Below, one piece after another: positions 45,658 through 55,416 of a stretch of 64,000 nucleotides of DNA. Both the position numbers and the translations under genes were made by a program. This DNA is from Sorghum bicolor (taxonomy: Eukaryota > Streptophyta > Magnoliopsida > Poales > Poaceae): NCBI RefSeq assembly GCF_000003195.3, contig NC_012878.2, positions 13,075,104-13,139,103 of the forward strand. The letters run 5' to 3'. How positions within the stretch are numbered: the first letter of the stretch is position 1; every line of letters begins with the position of its first letter. The notes below the pieces were generated by a model. The model was given only the letters and a program-made list of their open reading frames with translations. It was not told the origin of the DNA and searched no databases.

Positions 45658-48600
45658 TTAAGACTTTGTGTCAGATTCAAATTCTATCATATCAACTTCT
45701 TCTTCTAAAGGTTCATGTTCATGGAAAACTTTAAGACGATGACCATTTACCTTAAAGGTGTTGCCGTCGTCGTCGCGCAGCGTTACCGCTCCATGAGTCG
45801 CGGCGTCAACAACGAAGAATGGTCCTTCCCATTTGCTCCTTAGCTTTCCATGGCCAAATAACTTGACCCTTGAGTTGAACATGAGAACCTTATCCCCAGG
45901 ATGAAATTCCTTTTGCTTGATCCTTTTATCATGCCATCTTTTTGTTCTCTCTTTGTAGATCCTGGCATTGTGATAGGCTTTATCTCTCCATTCTTCTAGT
46001 TCGGAGATTTGGAGCTTTCTATTTCTTCCGGCCGAGGGCAAATCCATGTTCCATTTCTTGATTGCCCAGTGAGCTCTATGCTCTAGCTCTACCGGTAGAT
46101 GGCATGTCTTACCGTATACAAGTTGGTATGGTGTCATACCAATTGGGGTCTTGTATGCGGTCCTATATGCCCAAAGTGCATCTGGTAGATGGCTTTTCCA
46201 GCCGGTTCCCATCTTAGTGACAGTCTTCTGCAGAATGTTCTTGATTTGTTTGTTAGATGTTTCTGCTTGTCCGCTCGTTTGAGGGTGATAGGGTGTTCCA
46301 ATGTTGTGCCTTATCCCCACTTCAGCTAAGAACCGTCGGAATCTTCTGTCAATGAAGTGGCTCTCTCCATCACTGATAACTAGTCTGGGGGTGCCGAAGC
46401 GTGGAAATATGACTTCCTTGAACATCTTTATCGAATGTGTAGAGTCGGCTGCTCTGCAGGGCATTGCTTCGACCCACTTGGACACATAGTATACTGCCAC
46501 TAGGATGTACTCACACCCTTGTGACAAAGGGAATGGCCCCATGTAGTCTATGCCCCAAGCATCGAATATCTCGACTTGTAAGTTGTTTGTGAGTGGCATT
46601 GCATCACGAGTATTGATGTTCCCATGCTTCTGACACCTTGCACATCTCCTCACGAAGTTCTTTGTATCTTCGTACATGGTAGGCCAGTAGAATCCACTCT
46701 GCCATATCTTGGCATGGGTCCTGAATGCTCCATAGTGGCCTCCGTACTCTGCCCCATGGCATTTTTCCATTATTTTTACTGCTTCGTCCATGGGAACACA
46801 TCTCCTGAGTATGCCATCTTGACAGACTCTGTAGAGGTAAGGATCGTCCCATAGGTGCACCCTACTCTCTTTAACAAGCTTCTTCTTGTCTACCCCAGAT
46901 GGTATGTATCCGGACGCCAGGTAGTTGACTATGTTTGCATACCATGGGTAGGCTTCTGAAACTCGGAGGAGTGTGTCGTCTCGAAGGTAGTCGTTGATAG
47001 GTGGATCCTGTTTATCCTCGATTTGCATCCTAGACAAGTGATCGGCTACCGAGTTTTCTACTCCCTTTTTATCTCTAATTTCTAAGTCAAATTCTTGGAG
47101 TAGTAGGATCCATCTTATTAATCTTGGTTTAGCATCTTTTTTAGTGAGCAAGTATTTTAGAGCTGTGTGATCGGAGTAAACAATCACCTTTGCTCCAACT
47201 AAATAAGATCTAAACTTGTCTATAGCAAACACTACAGCCAACAGTTCTTTTTCAGTTGTTGCATAATTCAGCTGTGGTCCTGTTAGTGTTTTGCTAGCAT
47301 AAGATATTGCGTGATGCTTCTTATCTTTAGTCTGTCCTAAGATAGCACCTACAGCGTAATCACTAGCATCACACATTATCTCAAAAGGTAACGACCAATC
47401 AGGGGGTTGAATGATTGGTGCAGAGATAAGTGCTTTCTTAAGATAGTAAAAGGAATCCAAGCACTCATCATTAAAATCAAAGGGTGCATCCTTAGCTAAC
47501 AGGTTTGTTAAAGGTCTAGCAATTTGAGAGAAATCTTGTATGAACCTTCTATAAAAGCCTGCATGGCCAAGAAAGCTACGGACGCCCCTAACATTTGTGG
47601 GAGGAGGGAGCTGTTCTATAACTTCAATTTTAGCTCTATCTACCTCTATCCCACGTTCGGACACTCTATGTCCTAACACTATCCCTTCTCGAACCATAAA
47701 ATGGCACTTTTCCCAGTTCAAGATCAAGTGCTTCTCTTGGCACCTTTGTAAGACTCGGTCCAGGTTCTTTAGGCAATCATCAAAAGTTTTCCCATAGACG
47801 GAGAAGTCGTCCATGAAAACTTCCATGATTTCCTCGATCATATCGGAGAAGATGGACATCATGCACCTTTGAAAAGAGGCAGGAGCATTGCATAGGCCAA
47901 AAGACATGCGCCTATATGCATATGTTCCGTAGGGGCATGTGAATGTAGTCTTACTTTGGTCGTCGGTATGGATTGGGATTTGATGGTAACCCGAATACCC
48001 ATCAAGGAAGCAGAAGAAAGAGTGTTTGGCTAACCGTTCCAGCATCTCATCGATGATTGGCAACGGAAAGTGGTCTTTCTTAGTGGCCTTGTTAAGTTTT
48101 CGGTAGTCTATGCACATTCTCCATCCCGTGACAGTCCGTTGAGGAATGAGTTCATTGTTGTCATTTTTAACGACCGTCATTCCTCCTTTCTTAGGAACTA
48201 CTTGAACGGGGCTGACCCATTCACTGTTCGGAACAGGGTAGATTATGCCCGCATGCAATAGTTTTAAGACCTCTTTCTTCACAACTTCTCTCATCGCATT
48301 ATTTAGCCTTCTCTGAGGCTCCCTGGAAGGTATAGCATCGGGTTCGATAGGGATGCGATGAGTGCAGAGTGCAGGACTAATTCCCTTAAGGTCTTCTAAC
48401 GAGTATCCTAAGACAGAGCGACGTTCTTCTAAGACGATGATGAGTTTGGTGACTTCTTCTTCTGTCAGTTGATCACTAATGATTACCGGAGTCTCTCTAT
48501 CACCATTAAGGAAGGCGTACTTAAGTCCAGAGGGAAGTGGCTTAAGTTCTATAGAGGGTTTTGGTGGTGGTTTAGATTCATCCAAGTCTAATGGTTCTTC

Positions 48601-49464
48601 TAATTTGTTCTCTTCTTCTTGGATGAAGTTTTCGGCGTCTTCTTCTAAGTCAGGTTGAGAAGCGTCCAGAAGAGATGCCGACATCACCTCCTTTATTGGG
48701 TCAGGCTCGGGCGGGGTCTCGGCTTTAGAATTAATAGAGCCGGCAAAAGGCATAGAAAGGTCTAAGCCCTTCCCGAGGTTACCCTTGAGACGCCCTTCAT
48801 GAAATCCATTTAGGAACCTCATGATGGGGTGCCCGATTAACAAGTCAACTTCTTTCATATCAAAGATAAAGAAGTTTAGCAGAATGTTGACTTTGTTATT
48901 GGAGACAGGAATATTCTGCGCAATCCCACAACTCTCGACCATTTCCCTAGAGGGTAATTTAAGAAATTTGCTGGTCGGGGTTAATGGTTCCTCGCCTAGG
49001 AGTGTCAGTACTAATGATTTGGACATTAGGCTTACTCCTACAGCATGGTCATAAAGGGATTCTATAGGAGTGGAGTTTATGACACAGGGAATGGGTGTAA
49101 AACTCGAGAGAAGTTTGATGACATCAGATGATGTCTCAGCTTCTCTAACCCATTCATTACTCATAATAGCCGTGAGTTCTTGGGCAGTTGCCCTGAGGTA
49201 ACCAGCCTCAAGATGAGCTGGGATATGGCTATTCGGAGCTCTGCGTGCTGTAGATCTCCTTTGCACAGGTTGATTCGAGACATTGCCAAAATCGGCAAAT
49301 AGATCAGTCTCGATGTTAAGTGGGTAATCCAAGGGATGAATTACTTCTTCCCTTGGAGGTGCTTGTGGTATTGGTTCAGGTTCGACAGCTTGGGTTGCGG
49401 CTAAAGGAGTTTTGGCTGTCGAAGGTTCATCCCTAGGAGTTCGATCTTCCTCAGGAGCTTTCAT
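45658..49464 (-). CDS. E4 Pol: degenerate protease region, RT, RNase H, integrase (1268 residues, uninterrupted)
   Basis: The N-terminal 300 residues include a retropepsin-like fold without a clear DTG ([13 protein letters not shown], then [13 protein letters not shown]). RT follows with [21 protein letters not shown] and FMDDFSVYG (D552-D553), the form typical of Athila. RNase H has [29 protein letters not shown] and [11 protein letters not shown]. Integrase has a zinc-binding region ([13 protein letters not shown] ... [10 protein letters not shown]) and a core triad D973 (GIDYMGPF), D1032 (VISDGESHF), E1068 (GQAETSN): D-D-35-E is intact. A GPY-like end ([10 protein letters not shown]) closes it. 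No frameshift or stop. Only the short gag upstream looks abnormal. Confidence 0.92.
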   Translation of the reverse strand: MKAPEEDRTPRDEPSTAKTPLAATQAVEPEPIPQAPPREEVIHPLDYPLNIETDLFADFGNVSNQPVQRRSTARRAPNSHIPAHLEAGYLRATAQELTAIMSNEWVREAETSSDVIKLLSSFTPIPCVINSTPIESLYDHAVGVSLMSKSLVLTLLGEEPLTPTSKFLKLPSREMVESCGIAQNIPVSNNKVNILLNFFIFDMKEVDLLIGHPIMRFLNGFHEGRLKGNLGKGLDLSMPFAGSINSKAETPPEPDPIKEVMSASLLDASQPDLEEDAENFIQEEENKLEEPLDLDESKPPPKPSIELKPLPSGLKYAFLNGDRETPVIISDQLTEEEVTKLIIVLEERRSVLGYSLEDLKGISPALCTHRIPIEPDAIPSREPQRRLNNAMREVVKKEVLKLLHAGIIYPVPNSEWVSPVQVVPKKGGMTVVKNDNNELIPQRTVTGWRMCIDYRKLNKATKKDHFPLPIIDEMLERLAKHSFFCFLDGYSGYHQIPIHTDDQSKTTFTCPYGTYAYRRMSFGLCNAPASFQRCMMSIFSDMIEEIMEVFMDDFSVYGKTFDDCLKNLDRVLQRCQEKHLILNWEKCHFMVREGIVLGHRVSERGIEVDRAKIEVIEQLPPPTNVRGVRSFLGHAGFYRRFIQDFSQIARPLTNLLAKDAPFDFNDECLDSFYYLKKALISAPIIQPPDWSLPFEIMCDASDYAVGAILGQTKDKKHHAISYASKTLTGPQLNYATTEKELLAVVFAIDKFRSYLVGAKVIVYSDHTALKYLLTKKDAKPRLIRWILLLQEFDLEIRDKKGVENSVADHLSRMQIEDKQDPPINDYLRDDTLLRVSEAYPWYANIVNYLASGYIPSGVDKKKLVKESRVHLWDDPYLYRVCQDGILRRCVPMDEAVKIMEKCHGAEYGGHYGAFRTHAKIWQSGFYWPTMYEDTKNFVRRCARCQKHGNINTRDAMPLTNNLQVEIFDAWGIDYMGPFPLSQGCEYILVAVYYVSKWVEAMPCRAADSTHSIKMFKEVIFPRFGTPRLVISDGESHFIDRRFRRFLAEVGIRHNIGTPYHPQTSGQAETSNKQIKNILQKTVTKMGTGWKSHLPDALWAYRTAYKTPIGMTPYQLVYGKTCHLPVELEHRAHWAIKKWNMDLPSAGRNRKLQISELEEWRDKAYHNARIYKERTKRWHDKRIKQKEFHPGDKVLMFNSRVKLFGHGKLRSKWEGPFFVVDAATHGAVTLRDDDGNTFKVNGHRLKVFHEHEPLEEEVDMIEFESDTKS

Positions 49465-49559
49465 ATGATCATCAGTGTAAGGGGTATTCTCAAGAATAGT
49501 CCCAAGAATGGCCTTACTTCACTGATAGGTAATGAAGGAATGCTCCCTTGGAGGCTAAA

Positions 49560-50105
49560 TCAAGGAATGTGCGGATTGTTGGCTAAGTCCGAGGTAAAAA
49601 TGTTGCATAAGAATTTGGCTCGGTTATAACCTAAGTCTGGGCCAAATGATGTTAAGTCGGTGAGACGCGCCCAGGCCGCACCTAGAGACTCCTTCCCTTC
49701 TTGCTTGAAGTCTAGGACTTCTCTACGGAGACGAGCTATTCTAGAGATGGGGAAGTAGGTGAGGCAAAATTTGGCTTGCAGCTTTTCCCATTCTCCTCCT
49801 ACACTACCTACATAGCGAGTGTACCACCGTCTGGCCTTTCCCGTCAAAGAGAACGGAAAGAGCTTCCACTTGAGGGTAACTCGCCTCATCCCTTGGATGT
49901 GGATGCATGAACAAAGTTGTTCGAAATCTCGTAGGTGTGTGTAAGGATTTTCATCTCCTTCTCCCGAAAAGGGATTCTCCTGAACCATCGCTATGAGACT
50001 CGGGCGAAGCTCATAGTGACAGGCCAAAATGGCTTTTGATGAACTCGCTGGCTCCAACTCAGCGCCCGTTGGAGCAGCGTAATCGAAGAGGGTTGTTTGA
50101 TCCAT
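49560..50105 (-). CDS. E4 short gag (capsid domain only)
   Basis: Likely start MDQTTLFDYAAPTG at 50105; an upstream in-frame Met at 50138 is possible. About 181 residues carry the retrotransposon gag fold (FPFSLTGKARRWY, WEKLQAKFCLTYFPISRI, FKQEGKESLGAAWARL). The ORF ends with NNPHIP and a stop. There is no CCHC knuckle here or in the 95 bases before pol. Athila gag proteins are usually several hundred residues longer and carry a knuckle, so the C-terminal part seems deleted or lost. Confidence 0.8.
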   Translation of the reverse strand: MDQTTLFDYAAPTGAELEPASSSKAILACHYELRPSLIAMVQENPFSGEGDENPYTHLRDFEQLCSCIHIQGMRRVTLKWKLFPFSLTGKARRWYTRYVGSVGGEWEKLQAKFCLTYFPISRIARLRREVLDFKQEGKESLGAAWARLTDLTSFGPDLGYNRAKFLCNIFTSDLANNPHIP

Positions 50106-50181
50106 TTGGATATGTGTATAAAGTTTTAAATCAAACAAAGATAACTTAACGATTTTTTTTCCTAGTTAAAACAGCTACCGT

Positions 50182-50199
50182 TCCCCGGCAACGGCGCCA
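50182..50199 (-). other. tRNA-Asp primer-binding site of E4
   Basis: TGGCGCCGTTGCCGGGGA on the minus strand, seven bases inside the 5' LTR. It is identical to the sites of E3 and E5. Confidence 0.92.
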
Positions 50200-50206
50200 G
50201 AAAGCT

Positions 50207-51552
50207 TGTTGACACCAGAAGTGGCAAACGGTTATACCGCAAGCGTACGGTAGTCAATGTAGCCTTCACCGGGAGTATTCCAGGTATCGTGATTTCCACG
50301 GGGAACGCGAAGTGAATTAACTAGGCTTTAGATCGTTAGGTGATGATCAAAGGGTCTAGGATAATGGGGTAGAGAGGTCTAACTAGTATCAATGCCTGGT
50401 CTTGGTAATTAAGTATAGTCAAGGTTTTTCACCTAACTCTTTACTGAGGGCGATACCCGAAAAGGAGGATTGAGTTAACAAAGTTTTTCACCTCCTCGTC
50501 TCCTAAGCGACTACCCTGCTCAGCCCAACTATTATTTGCAACTTGCCTACAACAGATGCGAGGAACTTTCCGCCTAGCGAGGACTGTCACTCTCACACTA
50601 GGTGTCTACACAACTGCGACAAGGAGTCCACACTGGCAAGAAGTAGTCTAGACACCACGTCTAAACTAGCTCTTGCTACCCTAAGCTTAGCTAAAGCTAA
50701 GAGCACTCAAGATCAAGCAATGTGCCAGTAAAGGATTCTTATACTTAAAGTACCAGACCAAATATTAAATACTAGAAAAGACTCAGAAGTAAGACTTACA
50801 AGAAGACCTGCTTCCGCTGAGGTGCTCCGCGAAGAAGACTCCCGACAGGCCGGGACTCCTCCTTGGAACTCCTCACTCTCTACTCACTATGATAGCACTA
50901 AGCTACTAAAGTAGTTTACTCCTAAGATACATGACTCTTAAGTGAAGGAATAGGGGGGTATTTATAGTGGGAGATGGAGTAGGGGCTACTCCGGTGCCAC
51001 GTCAGCGATCCGCGTCATCTTCATCATGCACCATTGGATCAAACCGACTTCACAACCGCCATCTGATCAACGGTAGAGGCAAACTAACATGTGCAACATG
51101 TGGGCAAGGTCGGTGGGAGGCCAACCGACCCTGGAACCGCCATGAAGTGGGGTCGGCCGACCCCCTATCTGGCTGGTTGGGCCCACCTGCAGTGTCCTGG
51201 AGGCTCTCTGATGTCGGTGGAGTTGAGCTGACCTGTGGGACCCACCAAAGTGGGGTCGCCCGACCCCAATTCTATGGGGTTAGGGTGTCAGCCCTGTCCT
51301 ACATGTCTTCCTCTTCATGACTATAATGTTGTCTTGGTTACTGGTGTCACTGATCTTTAGTTATTCACCCCTTCTTAGTGTTTGGACCCTTGAAAAGTAC
51401 CTGTTCTTACTCCTGCAACCAAATAGTAGCATGTACATGTGGAACTAGGTTATATGTACCTATATTACTACTTTGTTTGGTTGTTTTCTCCCAAAATGAG
51501 TCTTATGTTGACGGTTATGATAGTAGAAAACATGGTATAAATACCGTCAACA
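50207..51552 (-). repeat. 5' LTR of E4 (1346 bp)
   Basis: Nearly identical to 41306-42651. Palindromes at 51149-51164 and 51252-51267. TATA box inside; followed on the minus strand by the primer site. Confidence 0.95.
50959..50966 (-). promoter_or_regulatory. TATA box of the E4 5' LTR
   Basis: The minus strand reads CACTATAAATACCCCCC. The same site is at 42058-42065 in the other LTR. Confidence 0.7.
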
Positions 51553-51557
51553 CTCAC

Positions 51558-51748
51558 CACCCCCCTCTTTCTTGCGCCTCAGTATGTCAGCGCGCGAACG
51601 AGATTCCGCGCGATGTTTCCGGTGACCACATGCGGAAGGGAACCCTCTCGACTGCCGGAGCGCGGGTACCCGGCTGCGGTGGCGGCCAGATAGCGGCGGC
51701 GGGATCACCAGCGAGCGGAGCGAGGAGAGCGGCGGGATCGATCGGTGA
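51558..51748 (-). other. LINE 5' untranslated region, outer part
   Basis: GC-rich sequence of about 190 bases between E4 and the LINE TSD. Together with 41016-41300 it forms the LINE leader, cut by E4 at the ctcac target. It looks like a CpG-rich internal promoter region, but no specific element can be named. Confidence 0.65.
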
Positions 51749-51763
51749 TCTTTTTGATCTTAT

Positions 51764-51853
51764 TGTCACATGCTTATAGAAACCAAGTCATTTGAAAACC
51801 TCACTTCTATCATACTCGAGGTTGTTGTCATCAATCACCAAAAAGGGGGAGAT
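51764..51853 (+). other. Copia 3' untranslated end with polypurine tract
   Basis: Backbone sequence after the LINE TSD, ending in the polypurine tract aaaaagggggagat (51840-51853) that primes plus-strand DNA synthesis in copia elements. Confidence 0.8.
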
Positions 51854-52092
51854 TGAAAGCATCTAGGCCTCTAATGAGTTTTGATGATTAATGATAATGT
51901 TGATTACTATGACAAACGTGTGTTTTGTAGAGGCAAAGTCATTTGTGCTAGTTCATGGTAATGGTGATCGATGGACTAGATCGTTCATGTTGACTTAATG
52001 GTGGAAATCGTTTCGGTTTTCAAAGGATGGTTGGCATCGTCAGGACTAGACTAGGTCTAGGTGCCATATGGTGAAGAAGGGCACTTAGAGTA
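51854..52092 (+). repeat. Copia 3' LTR, first 239 bp
   Basis: Starts TGAAAGCATCTAGGCC directly after the polypurine tract, as expected for a Sirevirus-like LTR. It is cut at 52093 by the Tekay-like element. The rest lies beyond the right edge. Confidence 0.8.
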
Positions 52093-52445
52093 TGTAACAG
52101 AACCGACCAAATTATAAGAGATTAAGCCTAACAGTGACCATTTGCATAGTCAAACCGTCGAGCTTAAACCCATATAATCCCGGTAGTCAGTGAAATCTCG
52201 AAGGATTTCAAACCACATATCATACAGACAGCCAAGATCGTAATAAGTTTAGCGGTCGCCATCCACAAATACATCCAGGTTACAACATTCATAAAATACA
52301 TCGGAGTTCTTAACATTATTACAAATCAAGTTCTTCAAGTAGCGGAAGCTTCATAGTTTGAAAATACAACACACACACTTAGTCTGATACAGTGCCATAG
52401 TTCGGTCATTCCCACAAAAGCAGAAGAGAAGACGGAGTGACCATC

Positions 52446-54030
52446 TGTTGACACTTCTTAACGCAACCACCGGATATCGGCGACGGCGCCAGAAGTGCCC
52501 TGGTAGGGTAACTCTATTTACTATTGGATAATTCCGCAAGCGCACAGAATGTACCGCTGTAGCACTTCACCAAGGAGTATTCCAAGGTATCGTAATTTAT
52601 ATTTTCCCAAGGGAAAGCGGCTAAGTGTGTTTAACAAAAAAGGGAATGAGATTCCTTGAGTTGTCTAGTATCAACTAGTGAATAAGGGTGGTAAATAACG
52701 AATAGGAAGGGTAGTGGTGAATCCAAGGTCCTATGCTAAAGGTAAATGGTAGAGTTAGCTAGGTGGGAGGACAACGAGTGAGTAAAGGACTCCTATGTAT
52801 CTAACTTAACTTCTGTGACTTACTTTAATAGATAATTGCCTTAACTACGCTAGAGCCTTACTAACTGTGTGCGAGGGATAGCCGAGCTGGTAAGACGCTT
52901 AGAAGGTTTTTCACCTAACCCCTTACCGAAAGCGACTATTGGGCTTATGGACGCCTTACCTTTTAAGAACTAGCCTGTACGTGAGGAGAACCTAATGCCG
53001 CCCACGATCTGTCACCTACTAGGGAGTGCGCTCCTACTTTCCGTTCAAGCCAGCGGTAATCAAAGGTAATCTTAAGTATGAGCACCACGCTCACACTTAA
53101 TCCTACAACTCTAACTAGTTGCAGCTAGCTAGAGCTCCTATACAAGATAGGACGATGATGCACACACAGGAGTGGTTACAGGTCACTAACTTCACTAAGA
53201 CAACTATATTACTAAAGTAAATGCACAACAAGACTAAAAGACTTGCACTAAGTAAGAACTCAGTAAAGTAAAGTAAGAATAATATATTAATAAAAGGAAA
53301 GTCTTACAAAAGTAGAAAGGTACAAGAGCTATACCAGACTCTCCAGAAGACGACTCCGGAGACCCCAAGCTTCGCTCGACTCGACTCTAACTCCCACTCT
53401 AGACTAACTACTACTCTACTTGTATGCTTGGAACTTGTAATGCACTTGGCCTTGGAATTGCACACTTGAAATGAAGGGTGGAGGCTGCCTTTTATAGAGG
53501 GAGATGGAGTAGGGGTTACTCCATCGCCACGTCATCGATCCGCGTGACATCTTCTCTCCACCCTTGGATCAAACCGACCTCACAACCGCCATTTGATCAA
53601 CGGCAGGGGCAAATCAACATGTGGGACATGTGGGGAAGGTCGGTGGGAGGCCACCGACCCTAGAACCGCCTTTGATGTGGGGTCGGGCGACCCCACTTCT
53701 GGGCCTCTGGGCCCACCAGCAGTGTCCACAGGGGTCCCTTATGTCGGTGGACTAGGTGGCACACCTGGGTCCCACCAAAGAGGGTTCGGGCGACCCCCTC
53801 CCTGTGGGCCCAGGGTGTCACCTGTTGTCCCCTCGATCTCCTCTTGATGATTCTGATGTTGGCTTTGTCAAATAATGTCTTGAATTTGTTGTTCCTGCAT
53901 AAACAAGCTAAGAGTACAAGTGGAACTAGTTATGGATAAAATATGTTCATGTCATGTCATTTCCCCTTGTAACCGAGGCATGTTGACGGTGTTTTGTATG
54001 TGGATTTCTATGGTATATCCACCGTCAACA
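52446..54030 (-). repeat. 3' LTR of E5 (1585 bp)
   Basis: It begins TGTTGACACTTC and ends CCACCGTCAACA on plus. Related to the E4 LTR (shared ggagatggagtaggggttac region and surrounding words). Palindrome at 53679-53694 and a mutated one near 53782. Tip inverted repeat 53981-53991 with 54020-54030. TATA at 53490-53496. Confidence 0.94.
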
Positions 54031-54049
54031 AGATCCCCCAAGCTTAACC

Positions 54050-54068
54050 TTTGCTCGTCCCGAGCAAA
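54050..54068 (-). promoter_or_regulatory. Perfect 8-bp hairpin next to the E5 PPT
   Basis: TTTGCTCG TCC CGAGCAAA on the plus strand: an 8-bp perfect stem with a 3-base loop, 20 bases from the LTR. The same structure with other sequence details is in E3 and E4. Confidence 0.75.
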
Positions 54069-54630
54069 CAATCAAACTTAGCCTCGGTGGATCAGGTATT
54101 GTTACTATGTTCACATTTCAAGAGTACCATGTGTACAACAAAGTTCTTCTCTTTGCATGAAAAATTTAGCTATGTAAACTTACCCCTATTACCTTAGTCC
54201 CTTATGGGGCTTATGGCTTTTCCTTTGTCTTAGGTGGTTGAGAGACAGAACAGTTTGACTTGAGCACTAACTTTCTCATTCTTAGCAAGTTTCATATCAG
54301 AGGTTTTGTGATATTTTCAAAAGAAAGCTTAAATGTTCCTCTTATGGTTCTCTCATGTCACTCAAATGGTGTATGATTCCTCACCAAGGCATATGGTAAG
54401 AGTTGCCTTCTCTATTTCATCCTATTTCTAAAAGGCTTATGTGGAGTTCAAGGTAGGGATGAAAGGAGATAGCATACTTACTTTGCATATATTGCGAAGT
54501 CAAAGCTCGGATCCTTGAAGAGAAGTGTCATACTCCCAGATCAAGATGTGCAAGTGTGATATATGGTGGACTAGGTTGCTCCTTTATTTGATAGACTCTC
54601 TATGTATTGAGACATGGCTAGCTTTTTTTT

Positions 54631-54650
54631 ATATATATATATATATATAT
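54631..54650. repeat. (AT)10 microsatellite
   Basis: Ten AT units after a T8 run, inside the E5 3' non-coding region. Confidence 0.9.
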
Positions 54651-54774
54651 GAGCTTTCATGTGCTCAATTTTCTTTTTCTGTGGACTTGCATATGTCCAT
54701 CTTTTTATTTCATTTTGCCTAGCCTTTTGATGTCTCATTTACCAAATAATGCTTAGAGAGATGTTCTAACATTT

Positions 54775-54878
54775 AGAGTATGGAGCAACCTATTTAGTGG
54801 ATGCGAAATACATGTGGTTGCGTACTTCCAGTGTAGAAGCAGCATATATATATGTGGTGTGTACGTGATCTTGATCTT
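54775..54878 (-). repeat. E5 copy of the 104-bp block shared with E4
   Basis: Matches 43307-43410 with two mismatches by eye (gcgaaatac versus gcacaatac). Confidence 0.75.
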
Positions 54879-55416
54879 AGGAGCATGAAAAGTCTCTTAA
54901 CAAGGGTCAACAAGACTTGACGACACTCAACACAAAGCAAATAGCTTATGTGGAAAGATTGCAATTATGTAAAGTAGATATGGCTGTGGTAGGAATTCAT
55001 CACCATTGAGGAACAATTAAGGTTTTGATCATTTTAAGAATAAATCTCTGATAATCATGCATGCTTAGAAAAATATTATAGTAGCTCTTGTCTTACTATC
55101 TCATGTCCCACAACAACTTAGACTTAGTTCTAGCACTTGCAACCCACAAAGTTTTTAGGTTCATGGCAGTTTAAGTGAGCTAAGTGATCCATACTTAGAG
55201 AAATACTAAGTTGTATACTAGGTACTAGAGAAACATTAACAAGCAACTAGTCATCATTTCCATGAGGGATATAAACATACATGAAGCATATATGCTAAAG
55301 GGAAATGCTAATAAATATATTTTTTTTTAAGTAAGAATGATAAAATGCATGAAAATAAATAGGATAGAATACTTACCTTAGTGGGGGAGAGGATCTCCCC
55401 CAAGCTAGATCTTCGC

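Larger units (their letters stand above)
41306..51552 (-). mobile_element. E4: Athila gypsy element with full-length pol
   Basis: LTRs of 1346 bp (41306-42651 and 50207-51552) with a perfect 5-bp TSD ctcac (41301-41305 and 51553-51557). By eye I find a single LTR difference (aacgaag versus aacaaag), so the insertion is very recent. Order on the minus strand: LTR, tRNA-Asp primer site, short gag, long RT-RNase H-integrase ORF, a small third ORF, non-coding region, LTR. It is inserted in the LINE leader. Confidence 0.95.
34051..51748 (-). mobile_element. L: L1-type LINE, split by E4
   Basis: Minus-strand LINE with a 5' end at 51748, ORF1, ORF2 (endonuclease and RT) and a short A-tail (T6 at 34051-34056 on plus). 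A 15-bp TSD tctttttgatcttat is present at 34036-34050 and 51749-51763. Removing the LINE rejoins the copia 3' region. E4 sits in the LINE 5' untranslated region, between 41305 and 51553, so the LINE is older than E4 and younger than the copia element. It is full length apart from this split, but carries stops and a frameshift. Confidence 0.9.
6281..52092 (+). mobile_element. Backbone: decayed Sirevirus-like Ty1/copia retrotransposon split by nested insertions
   Basis: The copia element can be followed through the window in pieces: pol 6281-9129, spacer 9130-10564, env-like gene 10565-11985, 24253-24663 and 32961-33716, 3' untranslated sequence 33717-34050 and 51764-51853, and the start of the 3' LTR at 51854-52092. 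Junctions rejoin exactly when each insertion plus one TSD copy is removed. The 5' LTR, gag and protease would lie left of E1, outside the window. A large extra gene between pol and the 3' LTR, and the polypurine tract followed by TGAAAGCATCTAGG, are typical of the Sirevirus/Maximus lineage. Many stops and frameshifts show it is dead. Confidence 0.85.
54031..55416 (-). other. E5 3' non-coding region with PPT, hairpin and block shared with E4
   Basis: No coding region. PPT next to the LTR (AAGCTTGGGGGATCT on minus), hairpin 54050-54068, shared block 54775-54878 and an (AT)10 microsatellite at 54631-54650. Confidence 0.65.
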
